Numbered from the stretch's first letter, positions 17,835-26,546 are shown. The stretch: 64,000 nucleotides of DNA from UBA1433 sp964581565 (GCA_964581565.1 CAZOOZ010000007.1:1-64000), one strand, 5' to 3'. Notes: generated by a model from the sequence alone, not told the origin. Numbers and translations are program-made.

Positions 17835-17864
17835 AACCCGAGCAAATTACATTTTGCTCGGGTT
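17835..17864. terminator. Bidirectional terminator
   Basis: A 12-base-pair stem, AACCCGAGCAAA and its complement, with a 6-base loop between convergent genes. Confidence 0.8.
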
Positions 17865-17867
17865 ATT

Positions 17868-19025
17868 TTAATGAATACTTGCATTTCTATTGTTATCAAA
17901 TTCTAAAGAAAATATGCATTTTAAAACACTATACTCGGTACTCACCGTTTTAGAATTATCTTCCGTAGTGCTTCTTATTTCCGAATAATATACTGTATTA
18001 TCATTATTAAGTATAATTTTCCTGTTGGCAAGTTTTACGTCAGAAATTAGCCTGATATTATTTAGTCCGTTTTTTATTATTAAACCAATATTGAAACTCG
18101 TAGCACCTTCTTTTGTCCTTTCGATATAGATAACTTTATCTCCTTGATCGTTAAAAAAAACATTTTCTATCAGCTCACCACTTTTTTCTAGTTGCCTTGT
18201 ATCACTTGAAATGTCGTATAAATAAATTTGATTATTGTCTGTGATTTTAGATATATAAACGACCGAATAACTGTCTTCATTCGTATCAAAGTCCTCAACG
18301 TTTATATCAATAACGCGAATATCTCCGTTTGCCGTATCTATCATATACAATGGATTTTGCTCATTATCTGTATTTTCGGCTTGAACAACGCATATTTGTG
18401 ATCTTACAAAATACCTCACTTTCTTTATTGTGTATTTATCATCGAGTTTATAAAGTAGTTTTTTGTATCCATCAGCGTTTGCAAGCTTTATATTTCCGTC
18501 TGAAGTACCATAGACTACATAATTACCTGTTTTAACAATCCCTGTTGTAATATTTTCATCTTCACTGGCTACCGTAATGGTTTTATTGTTATCAATTGTC
18601 GTATACATTAATTTTCGATGCTGATTTGCATCACTGTTTATATAATATGCTCCAGCCATAGCGCTGTCAAAGCACGCGCTTACATGGTCTGTTAAATCAA
18701 AATTGAAGATACTCATTTGCGAGGTATCCTCATCAAACAAATTTGTGCTCATGTATTCCTTTCCCGTCTCTATACCTGTCTGTATATCGCTTTGCATCGG
18801 AATCGTAACCAAAAATTTGCCTTCATCTTCATTGAGATCGTATAATATTCCCTCGCATACTTGATTATAGGATACTATATTCGCTTGAATCATATTTTCG
18901 GAAATATTATCTTCGTCTTCAATCAATATCGGTACATCACGCTTTATAACCGATTTTGAATATAAAATGCCAACACATACCAATACAACTATGATACTGG
19001 TGATTGTAATAAGTACCTTTTTCAT
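17868..19025 (-). CDS. Exported membrane-anchored protein of a two-component operon, probably beta-propeller
   Basis: A 385-residue protein with one N-terminal membrane helix (about 4-23) and a large extracytoplasmic part. Repeated short stretches of the type NNKTITVASED, DGNIKLANADG, NDQGDKVIYIER and NNDNTVYYSEI look like blades of a WD40- or TolB-like propeller, but I cannot fix the blade number. Its ATG overlaps the histidine-kinase stop by four bases, so it is translationally coupled to the kinase. In other Firmicutes, exported proteins encoded behind WalRK-type kinases (YycH, YycI) modulate the kinase; a similar role is inference here, since no sequence similarity to them is visible. Confidence 0.7.
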   Translation of the reverse strand: MKKVLITITSIIVVLVCVGILYSKSVIKRDVPILIEDEDNISENMIQANIVSYNQVCEGILYDLNEDEGKFLVTIPMQSDIQTGIETGKEYMSTNLFDEDTSQMSIFNFDLTDHVSACFDSAMAGAYYINSDANQHRKLMYTTIDNNKTITVASEDENITTGIVKTGNYVVYGTSDGNIKLANADGYKKLLYKLDDKYTIKKVRYFVRSQICVVQAENTDNEQNPLYMIDTANGDIRVIDINVEDFDTNEDSYSVVYISKITDNNQIYLYDISSDTRQLEKSGELIENVFFNDQGDKVIYIERTKEGATSFNIGLIIKNGLNNIRLISDVKLANRKIILNNDNTVYYSEIRSTTEDNSKTVSTEYSVLKCIFSLEFDNNRNASIH

Positions 19026-20848
19026 TTTTTATCCTCTTGATTGGTAAGTTGTGTATTTTTTGTAGGCAGCGTTATACTCACCAACGTGCCTTCGCCCTCT
19101 TGACTGCTCAACACAACTTCTCCGCCATGACTCTTAATAATTTGTCTGACAATTGATAACCCCATTCCAATGCCCCCTCTTTGTCTGCTTCTTTCCTCAT
19201 CTACTCTGTAAAATGCCTCAAAAACATTATCAATCATATCATTAGGTACGCCAATTCCATAATCCCGAATATCAACTTGGATATATTTATTATTATTCAA
19301 TGTGACTGTTACATTAATTTTTCCGCCTTCATAAGAATATTTAATTGCATTATCCAAAACATTAATAAAGACTTGTTTGATTCTGTCATAATCACCTAAA
19401 ATCTTCGGCAGCTCTGTAGCCTTATATGAAATATCAATTCCGTATTTCAGACTTTTCATTCTCATTGCTTCAATAACATCATTTAGTACGTCATCGATAT
19501 CCATGTCTGAAAATATCATATCAAAATCCAATTTATCATATTTATTCATCAGCAAAACATCATCCACTAATCTTAATAGGCGCTGACTTTCTTTATTAAT
19601 GGTATCTATTGCTTTTTTTGTCAATTCCGTATTTTCGGTGCCTCTTCTATTCAGCATGTCCGCATAACCGATAATCGTTGTTAACGGTGTTCTAAGTTCA
19701 TGGGAGATACTGCTTAAAAATTTGTTCTGTTCTTTTTTTAACAATCTATCTTTTGTTACATCTTGAATAATTACCAGTATATCAATATATGTTGTACTTT
19801 CTCCGGCATATTTGGCGATAATTCGAAGATTCTTCTCTTTAAAAACTATTTCACTGATGAGTACTTCATTTGTTTGACGCAAAGCCGCCACAAGATTTTT
19901 AATCTCGCCCAACATTCCAAGCTTAATATCTTTATCTGTGATATTGCCGCAATCAAACATTTTTTTCGCGCTCTCATTTAACGTAATTACTTTATCTTTC
20001 TCGTCTATGGCGATGACGCCGCTTTCTATATTACTTAGCATCAATGATAGCTCATATTGTTTTTCTTGATAAGCATTTATTTTATTCTCTATTTCATCTG
20101 CCATTTTATTAAAATTGTCTTTCAATAAATTTATTTCATCTTTAGATTTATAAACTACAAATCTTTTTGATAAATCTCCTTCTGTCATGTCTTTGCTCAT
20201 TTGTGTAACATCACTGATTGGCTGCATTAGATTTTTATAAGAAATAAACATGATCCCCGAAATGACCAGTATGGCTAAAAATATTGTCCAAATAAACAGC
20301 ATAGATGTAAAATGGATCATTTCATCCATTGCCTGCATTGAATAGACAGTTCTGACAACGCCAATAACCGTATCATTGATAATAATAGGCGTAGCAAACA
20401 TGAGATAATTTTGGTCATTTAATTTTGTATACATGTATGCTTCTTTTTGCGAATTTAATGCCGCATAGACTTCAGCATAATATTGCTGCTCTTTGCCCTC
20501 AACTAGTATTTCAGAATCATCAATACTGCTGCTGTCAGCCAGAATAGACCCCTGCGCATCAAAAATTTGAATTCTGGAACCAGTAGTCAGTTGAAATTTT
20601 TCAGCAAAATATTTGGCATTCTCATTAAATATAATATCATTATTCCCTGTACTGCTGGCTGCAGTTTGAACAACCAATTGCTGTGCGGATGCATTCAGCT
20701 CATCTGATTCCTGTGATAATTTTTCAATGGCATCATTGACTGAATATCTTTCCATTGTATTGATGATAAAAATTTCCGAAAGAACCATACAGATGATTAA
20801 AATAATAATATTATATAAGAACATCCTTGAACGAAAACTAATATGCAT
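19022..20848 (-). CDS. Membrane sensor histidine kinase (WalK/PhoR-like architecture)
   Basis: A 608-residue kinase. Order of parts: membrane helix 1 (about 8-30), an extracytoplasmic sensor domain of about 145 residues that looks like a Cache/PAS fold, membrane helix 2 (about 180-203), HAMP (203-257), a PAS domain (265-370), HisKA with phospho-acceptor His383 in FLSSISHELRTPLTTIIGY, and an HATPase domain (485-597) with N box INVLDNAIKYS, G1 box DYGIGVP and G2 box GGIGMGLSIV. It should phosphorylate the response regulator encoded immediately upstream (one base apart). The architecture is that of the WalK/PhoR/ResE group; the signal is unknown. Confidence 0.9.
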   Translation of the reverse strand: MHISFRSRMFLYNIIILIICMVLSEIFIINTMERYSVNDAIEKLSQESDELNASAQQLVVQTAASSTGNNDIIFNENAKYFAEKFQLTTGSRIQIFDAQGSILADSSSIDDSEILVEGKEQQYYAEVYAALNSQKEAYMYTKLNDQNYLMFATPIIINDTVIGVVRTVYSMQAMDEMIHFTSMLFIWTIFLAILVISGIMFISYKNLMQPISDVTQMSKDMTEGDLSKRFVVYKSKDEINLLKDNFNKMADEIENKINAYQEKQYELSLMLSNIESGVIAIDEKDKVITLNESAKKMFDCGNITDKDIKLGMLGEIKNLVAALRQTNEVLISEIVFKEKNLRIIAKYAGESTTYIDILVIIQDVTKDRLLKKEQNKFLSSISHELRTPLTTIIGYADMLNRRGTENTELTKKAIDTINKESQRLLRLVDDVLLMNKYDKLDFDMIFSDMDIDDVLNDVIEAMRMKSLKYGIDISYKATELPKILGDYDRIKQVFINVLDNAIKYSYEGGKINVTVTLNNNKYIQVDIRDYGIGVPNDMIDNVFEAFYRVDEERSRQRGGIGMGLSIVRQIIKSHGGEVVLSSQEGEGTLVSITLPTKNTQLTNQEDKK

Positions 20849-20849
20849 T

Positions 20850-21545
20850 CTAATATTTCCTCATTTTATATCCAATACCAAAAACTGTTTCTATATACTT
20901 TTGCAATGTATTTTCTTCAATTTTTTTTCGTAACCGTTGAATATGCATGTCAACAGTTCTGCTTTCCCCAACATTTTCATAATCTTTCCATATAATATTA
21001 AACAGGTCGTCTCTTGTATACACTTTTTCAAGCGAACGCATAAAAAGCTCCAACAGATCGAATTCTTTTGGTGTTAAGTGTATTTCATTTCCTGCTACTT
21101 TTGCACTCCTGCTGATGAGATTTATTTCAATATCACCGTTTTTTAGTAAATACCCTTCATCTACCTTACTTTTATTATTGATGGTTGATCGCCGAAGAAG
21201 AACTTTAATGCGCGCCAACAGCTCTCTCATGTCAAACGGCTTCGTAATATAGTCATCTGCGCCCAACTCTAGGCCTAAAACTTTATCTATAATATCCGTT
21301 TTTGCCGTAAGCATTAAAACCGGAATATCACTTTTTGCGGTTATTTGCTTGCATATATCAAATCCACTGATTGATGGAAGCATAATATCCAAAAGCACTA
21401 AATCTACCTTTTGTGAATCAAATACCTCCAGTGCTTCTGCTCCATCAGTACAGGTAATGACATCATATCCCTCAAATTCAAGTTCCATTTTTAATAAATC
21501 ACAAATGTTGATTTCATCATCTACGACAAGAATTTTTTTATCCAT
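20850..21545 (-). CDS. OmpR/PhoB-family response regulator
   Basis: A 231-residue transcription factor: receiver domain (1-115) with acidic pocket D9-D10, phospho-acceptor Asp53 in LVLLDIMLPSISG, Thr and Lys of MLTAKTD and TKPFDMREL; then a winged-helix DNA-binding domain (about 130-231) with LTPKEFDLLELFM and VDMHIQRLRKKIE. First gene of the three-gene operon with the sensor kinase and the exported protein. A TATAAT box precedes it by about 35 bases but lacks a good -35. It may be WalR-like, but the essential-gene neighbours of walR (yycF group) are not present. Confidence 0.93.
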   Translation of the reverse strand: MDKKILVVDDEINICDLLKMELEFEGYDVITCTDGAEALEVFDSQKVDLVLLDIMLPSISGFDICKQITAKSDIPVLMLTAKTDIIDKVLGLELGADDYITKPFDMRELLARIKVLLRRSTINNKSKVDEGYLLKNGDIEINLISRSAKVAGNEIHLTPKEFDLLELFMRSLEKVYTRDDLFNIIWKDYENVGESRTVDMHIQRLRKKIEENTLQKYIETVFGIGYKMRKY

Positions 21546-21632
21546 AAATTACCTCTGAGTTGTAAATATAATCATTATACACTAATCAATTCATTTATAA
21601 AAGATGCTCCTCTAATATACTTTTTATAAAAA

Positions 21633-21651
21633 AAGCAGGAATATCCTGCTT
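21633..21651 (-). terminator. Terminator after the FAD oxidoreductase
   Basis: Stem AAGCAGGA / TCCTGCTT with a 3-base loop; on the minus strand it is followed by a run of seven T. Confidence 0.8.
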
Positions 21652-21668
21652 ATAAATACTATATGAAA

Positions 21669-23078
21669 TTACTTATCTTTTTCGTATAGCTTTTTGCCCA
21701 TCAAAACCCCCATGATAGAGGCCATCATCAAGCCTCTCGTCCATCCGCTTGAATCACCAAGACAATATAGGTTTTGTATGTTCGTATTTAAATCTTTATC
21801 CATAATGATTCTGTTTGAATAAAATTTAATTTCAGGTGCATAAAGCAGTGTTTCATTGCTGGCAAATCCCGTGACTACTTTGTCCATAGACTGAATAAAA
21901 CTCAAAATATTGATTAAAGTTCTATAGGGCAATGCCGCGCTGATATCTCCTGCAATGGCATCTTTTAAAGTAGGTCTGACATTGGAATATTCCAATTCTT
22001 TTGCCCATGTTCTTTTTCCATCTAAAATATCACCATAACGTTGAACCAAAATATGTCCGTCTGCCAGCATATTCACCAGCGTTCCCACCATTTGAGCATA
22101 AGCAATTGGTTCTTCAAATGGAATAGAAAAATTATGGCTGCAAAGTATTGCTACATTTGTATTCTCAGATTTTAAATCTTTGTAAGAATGCCCGTTTACC
22201 AAGGCTAAGTTATTATCATAATTTTCCTGGCTTACAAAGCCTCCCGGATTTTGACAAAAAGTTCTTACCTTATTTTTGAAGGGTTTCGGATATCCTATAA
22301 GCTTTGGTTCATACAAAAGGTCATTGACTTCTTCCATGATTTCATTTTTTACTTCGACACGTACCCCAATATCAACTGTACCCGGTTTATGCCCGATGCC
22401 GTGTATTCTGCACATTTGATCCAACCAATCGGCTCCTTTACGCCCTGTTGCTACAACAATGTGCTTCGCTTGAATTGTTTGTGTGGCTTCCTGATCATTT
22501 GAATCGGCGACAACAACACCTGTACAAATACCATTGTTGATGATTAAATCTTTGCATACGGTATTAAACATAATATCCACGCCATTTTCTGTCAAATACT
22601 GTTGCAGACCAAAATAAATCTGCTGTGTTTTTTCAGTACCCAGATGACGAATAGGGCAGTCCACAAGTTTTAACCCCGATTGAATTGCGCGTCGTCTGAT
22701 GTCTTTTATTTTTTCTATATTTTCAATACCTTCAACTTTGGTATCCGCCCCGAATTCTAAATAAATCTTGTCTGTATAATTTATCATTTCTTGCGCCAGA
22801 TCAGCACCAATTAAGCTTGGCAAATCACCGCCTACTTCATAGCTTAGTGATAATTTACCATCAGAAAACGCTCCCGCTCCCGAGAATCCAGTCGTAATAT
22901 GACAATAAGGTTTGCATTTGATACACTCTTTGGTTTTAGATTTTGGACATCTTCTTTGATCAACCGCAACACCTTTTTCAATCATCAAAATTTTTTGATT
23001 TGAATTTTGACGAATTAATTCTAATGCAGTGAATATCCCGGCAGGTCCTGTCCCAACAATAAGAACATCATAGTTCAT
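21669..23078 (-). CDS. FAD-dependent dehydrogenase (COG2509-like)
   Basis: A 469-residue flavoprotein. The N terminus has the dinucleotide-binding motif IVGTGPAG (residues 6-13) and the closing motif MIEKG. A cysteine-rich stretch (RRCPKSKTKECIKCKPYCH) follows near 45-65, and the end has the family-like YCLGDSSGWTRGLMMASIMG, where FAD contacts are expected. Members of this group are annotated only as NAD(P)/FAD-dependent oxidoreductases; substrate unknown. The start at 23078 follows GCGAGGTAAC; the open frame upstream is non-conserved. It lies downstream of the rplL terminator as a separate unit. Confidence 0.82.
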   Translation of the reverse strand: MNYDVLIVGTGPAGIFTALELIRQNSNQKILMIEKGVAVDQRRCPKSKTKECIKCKPYCHITTGFSGAGAFSDGKLSLSYEVGGDLPSLIGADLAQEMINYTDKIYLEFGADTKVEGIENIEKIKDIRRRAIQSGLKLVDCPIRHLGTEKTQQIYFGLQQYLTENGVDIMFNTVCKDLIINNGICTGVVVADSNDQEATQTIQAKHIVVATGRKGADWLDQMCRIHGIGHKPGTVDIGVRVEVKNEIMEEVNDLLYEPKLIGYPKPFKNKVRTFCQNPGGFVSQENYDNNLALVNGHSYKDLKSENTNVAILCSHNFSIPFEEPIAYAQMVGTLVNMLADGHILVQRYGDILDGKRTWAKELEYSNVRPTLKDAIAGDISAALPYRTLINILSFIQSMDKVVTGFASNETLLYAPEIKFYSNRIIMDKDLNTNIQNLYCLGDSSGWTRGLMMASIMGVLMGKKLYEKDK

Positions 23079-23132
23079 TTTGTTACCTCGCATTTTGATA
23101 ATTATTGTAAACCATTTACTTATATACATAAA

Positions 23133-23164
23133 AAATATCGCAAGCTATACAGTTTGCGATATTT
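23133..23164 (-). terminator. Terminator after rplL
   Basis: Stem AAATATCGCAA / TTGCGATATTT with a 10-base loop and a T-run on the minus strand. It closes the rpmG-to-rplL operon with no rpoB behind it. Confidence 0.8.
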
Positions 23165-23175
23165 AATAAATATAA

Positions 23176-23559
23176 CTATTTAACTTCTACGCTACCGCCA
23201 ACTTCTTCGATTTTAGCTTTCATGTTAGCTGCTTCTTCTTTGTTTGCGCCTTCTTTTATTGTTGAAGGTGCACTATCAACCAAATCTTTTGCTTCTTTTA
23301 AAGCAAGCCCTGTAAGTTCTCTAACTACTTTAACAACTTTTAATTTTTCACTGCCTGCATCTTTTAAAACAACATCAAATTCTGTCTTTTCTTCTTCTGC
23401 AGGTGCTGCTGCGGCTGCCGGCGCTGCGGCTGCCGCTACCGCTACAGGCGCTGCGGCGCTAACACCAAATTCTTCTTCCAATGCTTTTACTAATTCTGCA
23501 AGTTCTAAAACTGTAATACCTTTAATTTCTTCTATTATTTTTTGAATTTTTTCACTCAT
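23176..23559 (-). CDS. rplL: 50S ribosomal protein L7/L12
   Basis: Stalk protein that recruits translational GTPases. The N-terminal dimerisation domain (1-35, MSEKIQKIIEEIKGITVLELAEL) is joined by an Ala-rich hinge (about 36-55) to the C-terminal domain with the conserved EKTEFDVVLKDAGSEKLKVVKVVRE and GLKEAKDLV patterns. At 127 residues it is slightly long because of the Ala hinge. It follows rplJ as usual, but is followed by a terminator and a flavoprotein gene where rpoB is normally found. Confidence 0.97.
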   Translation of the reverse strand: MSEKIQKIIEEIKGITVLELAELVKALEEEFGVSAAAPVAVAAAAAPAAAAAPAEEEKTEFDVVLKDAGSEKLKVVKVVRELTGLALKEAKDLVDSAPSTIKEGANKEEAANMKAKIEEVGGSVEVK

Positions 23560-23599
23560 TATAATATTCTCCTATTTTAATTTAATTTATTAATACTCT

Positions 23600-24127
23600 T
23601 TAAGCACATTCTTTTTGCTCTTTGATTGCATTAAGCGCAACTGCTAATCCTCTGATATTTCCGTTTAATACATTTACCAGTCCACTTAATGGTGCATTCA
23701 GGCTGCCCAGCATTTTGGCAACAAGTTCTTCTTTGCTTGGCAGAGATGCAAGACTTTCAACTTCTTTGTCACTTAGTACTTTGCCGTCTACATAGCCCGC
23801 TTTAACGCTTAATATTTTATTTTCTTTAATAAAATCAGATAAAAGCTTAGCAGGTGCTACGGGATCTTCGGCACTTGTCGCAATAGCGATCGAGCCAACC
23901 AAATGATCTATAAGCCCATCACATCCGCTATCTTTAGCCGCAAGTCTTGCCAATGTATTTTTATATACTTTATATTCCACATTCGCTTGTCTTGCCTTAT
24001 CTCGCAACAGAGTAGCTTTTTCAACGCTAATGCCTTTATAATCAATTAGGATAATTGATTTTGCACTGGCAAATTTATCACTTATTTCATTCACTATCTC
24101 TTTTTTGGCTTCAATATTTGCTGACAT
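23600..24127 (-). CDS. rplJ: 50S ribosomal protein L10
   Basis: Stalk base protein that binds 23S rRNA and anchors L7/L12 dimers. The 175-residue chain begins MSANIEAKKEIVNEISDKFASAKS with the typical LIDYKGISVEKATLLRDKAR, and ends with the L12-binding helix. The ATG at 24127 is preceded by AAGGAGGGAAAC; the longer frame would translate the attenuator hairpin. It is preceded by an L10 leader, so L10 most likely represses its own transcript. Confidence 0.95.
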   Translation of the reverse strand: MSANIEAKKEIVNEISDKFASAKSIILIDYKGISVEKATLLRDKARQANVEYKVYKNTLARLAAKDSGCDGLIDHLVGSIAIATSAEDPVAPAKLLSDFIKENKILSVKAGYVDGKVLSDKEVESLASLPSKEELVAKMLGSLNAPLSGLVNVLNGNIRGLAVALNAIKEQKECA

Positions 24128-24145
24128 GTTTCCCTCCTTTATTAA

Positions 24146-24246
24146 AAATAAAAACTCTTTTTGCAGACAATGCAAAAAGAGTTCAAACTTACGCATCTTT
24201 TCACACCTAGGCAGGATTTACTTTTGCACCTACTGTCTGCGGTATA
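24146..24246 (-). promoter_or_regulatory. Ribosomal protein L10 leader with attenuator
   Basis: On the minus strand between rplA and rplJ is the typical L10-leader sequence: GCAGACAGTAGGTGC, then AATCCTGCCTAGGTGTGAAA. It is followed by a 13-base-pair terminator hairpin (24153-24183, arms AACTCTTTTTGCA and complement, loop TTGTC) with a T-run just before the rplJ ribosome-binding site. The leader bases GCAGACA (24240-24234) are complementary to TGTCTGC in the terminator's loop and 3' arm, so the two structures exclude each other. This fits the known L10(L12)4-dependent attenuation of rplJL in Bacillus. Confidence 0.85.
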
Positions 24247-24296
24247 ACACAAATATTATATATAAAAATTATTATTTTGTCAATATATTTTAAAAA

Positions 24297-24986
24297 TTAG
24301 AATTTAGAAGCGTTGATTTTAACTCCGGGCCCCATCGTGCTGGTGATTGTAACACTTCTGAAATACTGACCCTTTGATGTTGCAGGTTTTGCTTTTTTGA
24401 CCGCGTCCATGAGTGCGTCAATATTTTCTTTGATTTTTTCATTATCAAAACTTGCTTTACCCACAGGCACATGGATAATATTTGTCTTATCTAATCTGTA
24501 TTCCACTTTACCCGCTTTAATATCGTTCACAGCTTTTGCAATATCCATCGTTACTGTTCCGCTTTTGGGATTCGGCATAAGCCCTTTCGGCCCTAAAACA
24601 CGCCCTATTTTCCCTACAATCCCCATCATATCAGGTGTTGCAACTGCAACATCAAAATCAAACCAATTTTCTTTTTGAATTTTTTCAACTAATTCTTCAG
24701 CGCCCGCATAATCTGCTCCCGCATTTAATGCTTCTTTCACTCTGTCTGCTTTGGCAAAAACTAAAACTCTCACAACTTTTCCTGTTCCGTTTGGAAGAAC
24801 AACAGCTCCACGAACTTGTTGATCAGCATGACGCGAATCTACGCCAAGCTTGATATGCAGCTCAACTGTCTCATCGAATTTAGCTGTTGCGTTTGATTTG
24901 ACAAGTGCAATTGCATCCATTAAATCGTATTGCTTTTGCTTGTCAATTGTTTTTGCTTTTTCTAAATAATTTTTTCCTCTTTTCAT
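24297..24986 (-). CDS. rplA: 50S ribosomal protein L1
   Basis: L1-stalk protein that helps release deacylated tRNA from the E site. The 229-residue sequence shows the FDETVELHIKLGVDSRHADQQVRG segment and the signature KIGRVLGPKGLMPNPKSGT. The start at 24986 (MKRGKNYLEKAK) follows AAGGAGGAAAAC. Lies between rplK and the L10 leader. Confidence 0.97.
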   Translation of the reverse strand: MKRGKNYLEKAKTIDKQKQYDLMDAIALVKSNATAKFDETVELHIKLGVDSRHADQQVRGAVVLPNGTGKVVRVLVFAKADRVKEALNAGADYAGAEELVEKIQKENWFDFDVAVATPDMMGIVGKIGRVLGPKGLMPNPKSGTVTMDIAKAVNDIKAGKVEYRLDKTNIIHVPVGKASFDNEKIKENIDALMDAVKKAKPATSKGQYFRSVTITSTMGPGVKINASKF

Positions 24987-25064
24987 GTTTTCCTCCTTGT
25001 GGTAGAAATTCGGCTTTAAGCCTCCCACGTATTCCTTAAATGTCTTGCTTACCATTGTCTAAAT

Positions 25065-25490
25065 TTATTCTTCTATAGTAATACCCATGCTTCTTGCTGT
25101 TCCGGCCACCATACTCATTGCCGCTTCAAGAGATGCCGCATTTAAATCAGGCATTTTAACTTTTGCAATTTCTTCTAACTTTGCTTTACTGAGCACTGCA
25201 ACTTTTTGTTTATTTGGTACTGCAGAGCCACTTTGAAGACCTAATTCTTTTTTAATCAAAACAGCGGCAGGGGGAGTTTTTGTAACAAATGTGAATGATT
25301 TATCTTGATATACTGAAATAACAACAGGTGTTATGATCCCATCCATTTCAGATGTTCTTGCATTGAATTGCTTGCAAAAATCCATAATATTAACGCTGTG
25401 TTGCCCGAGAGCTGGCCCAACCGGCGGTGCAGGGGTTGCTTTTCCTGCTGGTATTTGTAATTTTATTAATCCGACAACTTTTTTTGCCAT
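25065..25490 (-). CDS. rplK: 50S ribosomal protein L11
   Basis: Part of the GTPase-associated centre of the large subunit. The 141-residue chain has the N-terminal KLQIPAGKATPAPPVGPALGQ (substrate of PrmA methylation in other bacteria) and the C-terminal rRNA-binding domain with MPDLNAASLEAAM. The ATG at 25490 (MAKKVVGLIKL) follows AGAGGTGATAAAA; the upstream GTG in the same frame would overlap that site. Confidence 0.97.
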   Translation of the reverse strand: MAKKVVGLIKLQIPAGKATPAPPVGPALGQHSVNIMDFCKQFNARTSEMDGIITPVVISVYQDKSFTFVTKTPPAAVLIKKELGLQSGSAVPNKQKVAVLSKAKLEEIAKVKMPDLNAASLEAAMSMVAGTARSMGITIEE

Positions 25491-25519
25491 TTTTATCACC
25501 TCTATGAAAATTCATTGTT

Positions 25520-26041
25520 TTATAATTTTGATATTTGTAGAAATTCTAGCTCAACCGGAGTTTCTCTGCCAAACATCGATATATTTGCTTTAATTTTTCT
25601 TTTCTCAGCATTGACCTCTTCTACTACGCCCGTAAATCCTTCAAACGGCCCCGCCAATACTTTCACTGTTTCACCGACTTTAATATCGATTGTCGGAATT
25701 TTATCTTTAATTCCGAGGGAACGCAACTCATTTTGCGAAAGCGCAACCGGCTTTGACCCAGGCCCAACGAACCCGGTAACACCTCTGGTGTTTCGCACTA
25801 CATACCAGCTTTCATCGGTCATAAACATTTTTACAAGAACGTAACCCGGAAAGACTTTCTTCATTACCAGTTTTCTCTGTCCGCCTTTAGTTTCTTCCAC
25901 TTCATACATAGGCACGACTACTTCTTCAATAAGATGATGCATATTTCTACTTTCTACAGCAGCTTCAATGCCATCTTTTACTTTATTTTCATAACCTGAA
26001 TAAGTATGCGCTACATACCATTTGGCTTCACTATCCATCAT
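25520..26041 (-). CDS. nusG: Transcription elongation/antitermination factor NusG
   Basis: Binds RNA polymerase and couples it to ribosomes or Rho. The NGN domain (about 5-115) includes KWYVAHTYSGYENKV and FPGYVLVKMFM; the C-terminal KOW domain (about 120-173) has GETVKVLAGPFEGFTGVVEE. Length 173 is normal. Lies between secE and rplK, its standard place. Confidence 0.96.
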   Translation of the reverse strand: MMDSEAKWYVAHTYSGYENKVKDGIEAAVESRNMHHLIEEVVVPMYEVEETKGGQRKLVMKKVFPGYVLVKMFMTDESWYVVRNTRGVTGFVGPGSKPVALSQNELRSLGIKDKIPTIDIKVGETVKVLAGPFEGFTGVVEEVNAEKRKIKANISMFGRETPVELEFLQISKL

Positions 26042-26055
26042 TTATAGCTCCAATC

Positions 26056-26292
26056 TTACAAAAATAATGACGTTGCAGCACCCAGTACAGTATCTGCTAT
26101 CCAAAATATCAGAGTCATTATTGCCACTAATCCCAACACAACTCCGGTATGCTGAATCAATTCTTTTCGTGTCAGCCATGTAATTTTCTTTACTTCACTC
26201 CACATACCGGTAAAATATTTAATTGTTCTTTTTGGAATATCGCTGAATCTTCCTTTAAATCTTCCTTGCTTTTTTACTGCATTTTTGCTCAT
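26056..26292 (-). CDS. secE: Preprotein translocase subunit SecE
   Basis: Small clamp subunit of the SecYEG channel. The 78-residue chain has an amphipathic stretch with the family signature WSEVKKITWLTRKELIQHTGVV, followed by one membrane helix (about 50-72, VLGLVAIMTLIFWIADTVLG). The ATG at 26292 has AGGTAAGG nine bases upstream. Standard neighbour of rpmG and nusG. Confidence 0.95.
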   Translation of the reverse strand: MSKNAVKKQGRFKGRFSDIPKRTIKYFTGMWSEVKKITWLTRKELIQHTGVVLGLVAIMTLIFWIADTVLGAATSLFL

Positions 26293-26303
26293 TTTACACA
26301 ACC

Positions 26304-26453
26304 TTACCTAGTTTCTTTATGCGTTGTATGTTTTTTACAAAATTTACAGAATTTTTGAAGCTCAAGTCTATCAGGATCGTTCTTTTTATTTTTCCTTGTC
26401 GTATAATTTCTTTGCTTACATTCTGTGCATGCCAAAGTAACATTCACTCTCAT
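26304..26453 (-). CDS. rpmG: 50S ribosomal protein L33, zinc-binding type
   Basis: A 49-residue ribosomal protein starting MRVNVTLACTECKQRNYTT and ending KKHTTHKETR. Both CxxC pairs (CTEC, CKFC) are present, so this is the zinc-containing form. Its stop is 12 bases before the secE start; the ribosome-binding site is GGAGGTTATAATT. First gene of the rpmG-secE-nusG-rplK-rplA-rplJ-rplL unit. Too short to stand out without the context, but the sequence is unmistakable. Confidence 0.95.
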   Translation of the reverse strand: MRVNVTLACTECKQRNYTTRKNKKNDPDRLELQKFCKFCKKHTTHKETR

Positions 26454-26508
26454 AATTATAACCTCCATTGTCAGTAACAACAATTCACTGCAAAAATTTG
26501 TGCACTAA

Positions 26509-26529
26509 AAAAAGGCCTGTTGCCTTTTT
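26509..26529 (-). terminator. Hairpin with T-run between the amidohydrolase and rpmG
   Basis: Minus-strand stem AAAAAGGC / GCCTTTTT with a 5-base loop and a run of seven T. It can end the amidohydrolase transcript, but it also lies downstream of a good promoter and within the rpmG leader, so it could act as an attenuator of the ribosomal operon. Confidence 0.75.
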
Positions 26530-26546
26530 CTTAAATCCGTGAATTT

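Noticed and set aside
23401..23460. GCT/GCC-rich repeat as a phase-variation tract
   Set aside because: It encodes the normal Ala-rich hinge of L7/L12 and its units are not identical.
26454..26485. TTGTTG-17-TATAAT promoter right before rpmG
   Set aside because: The -10 box overlaps the ribosome-binding site, so transcripts would start inside the gene.
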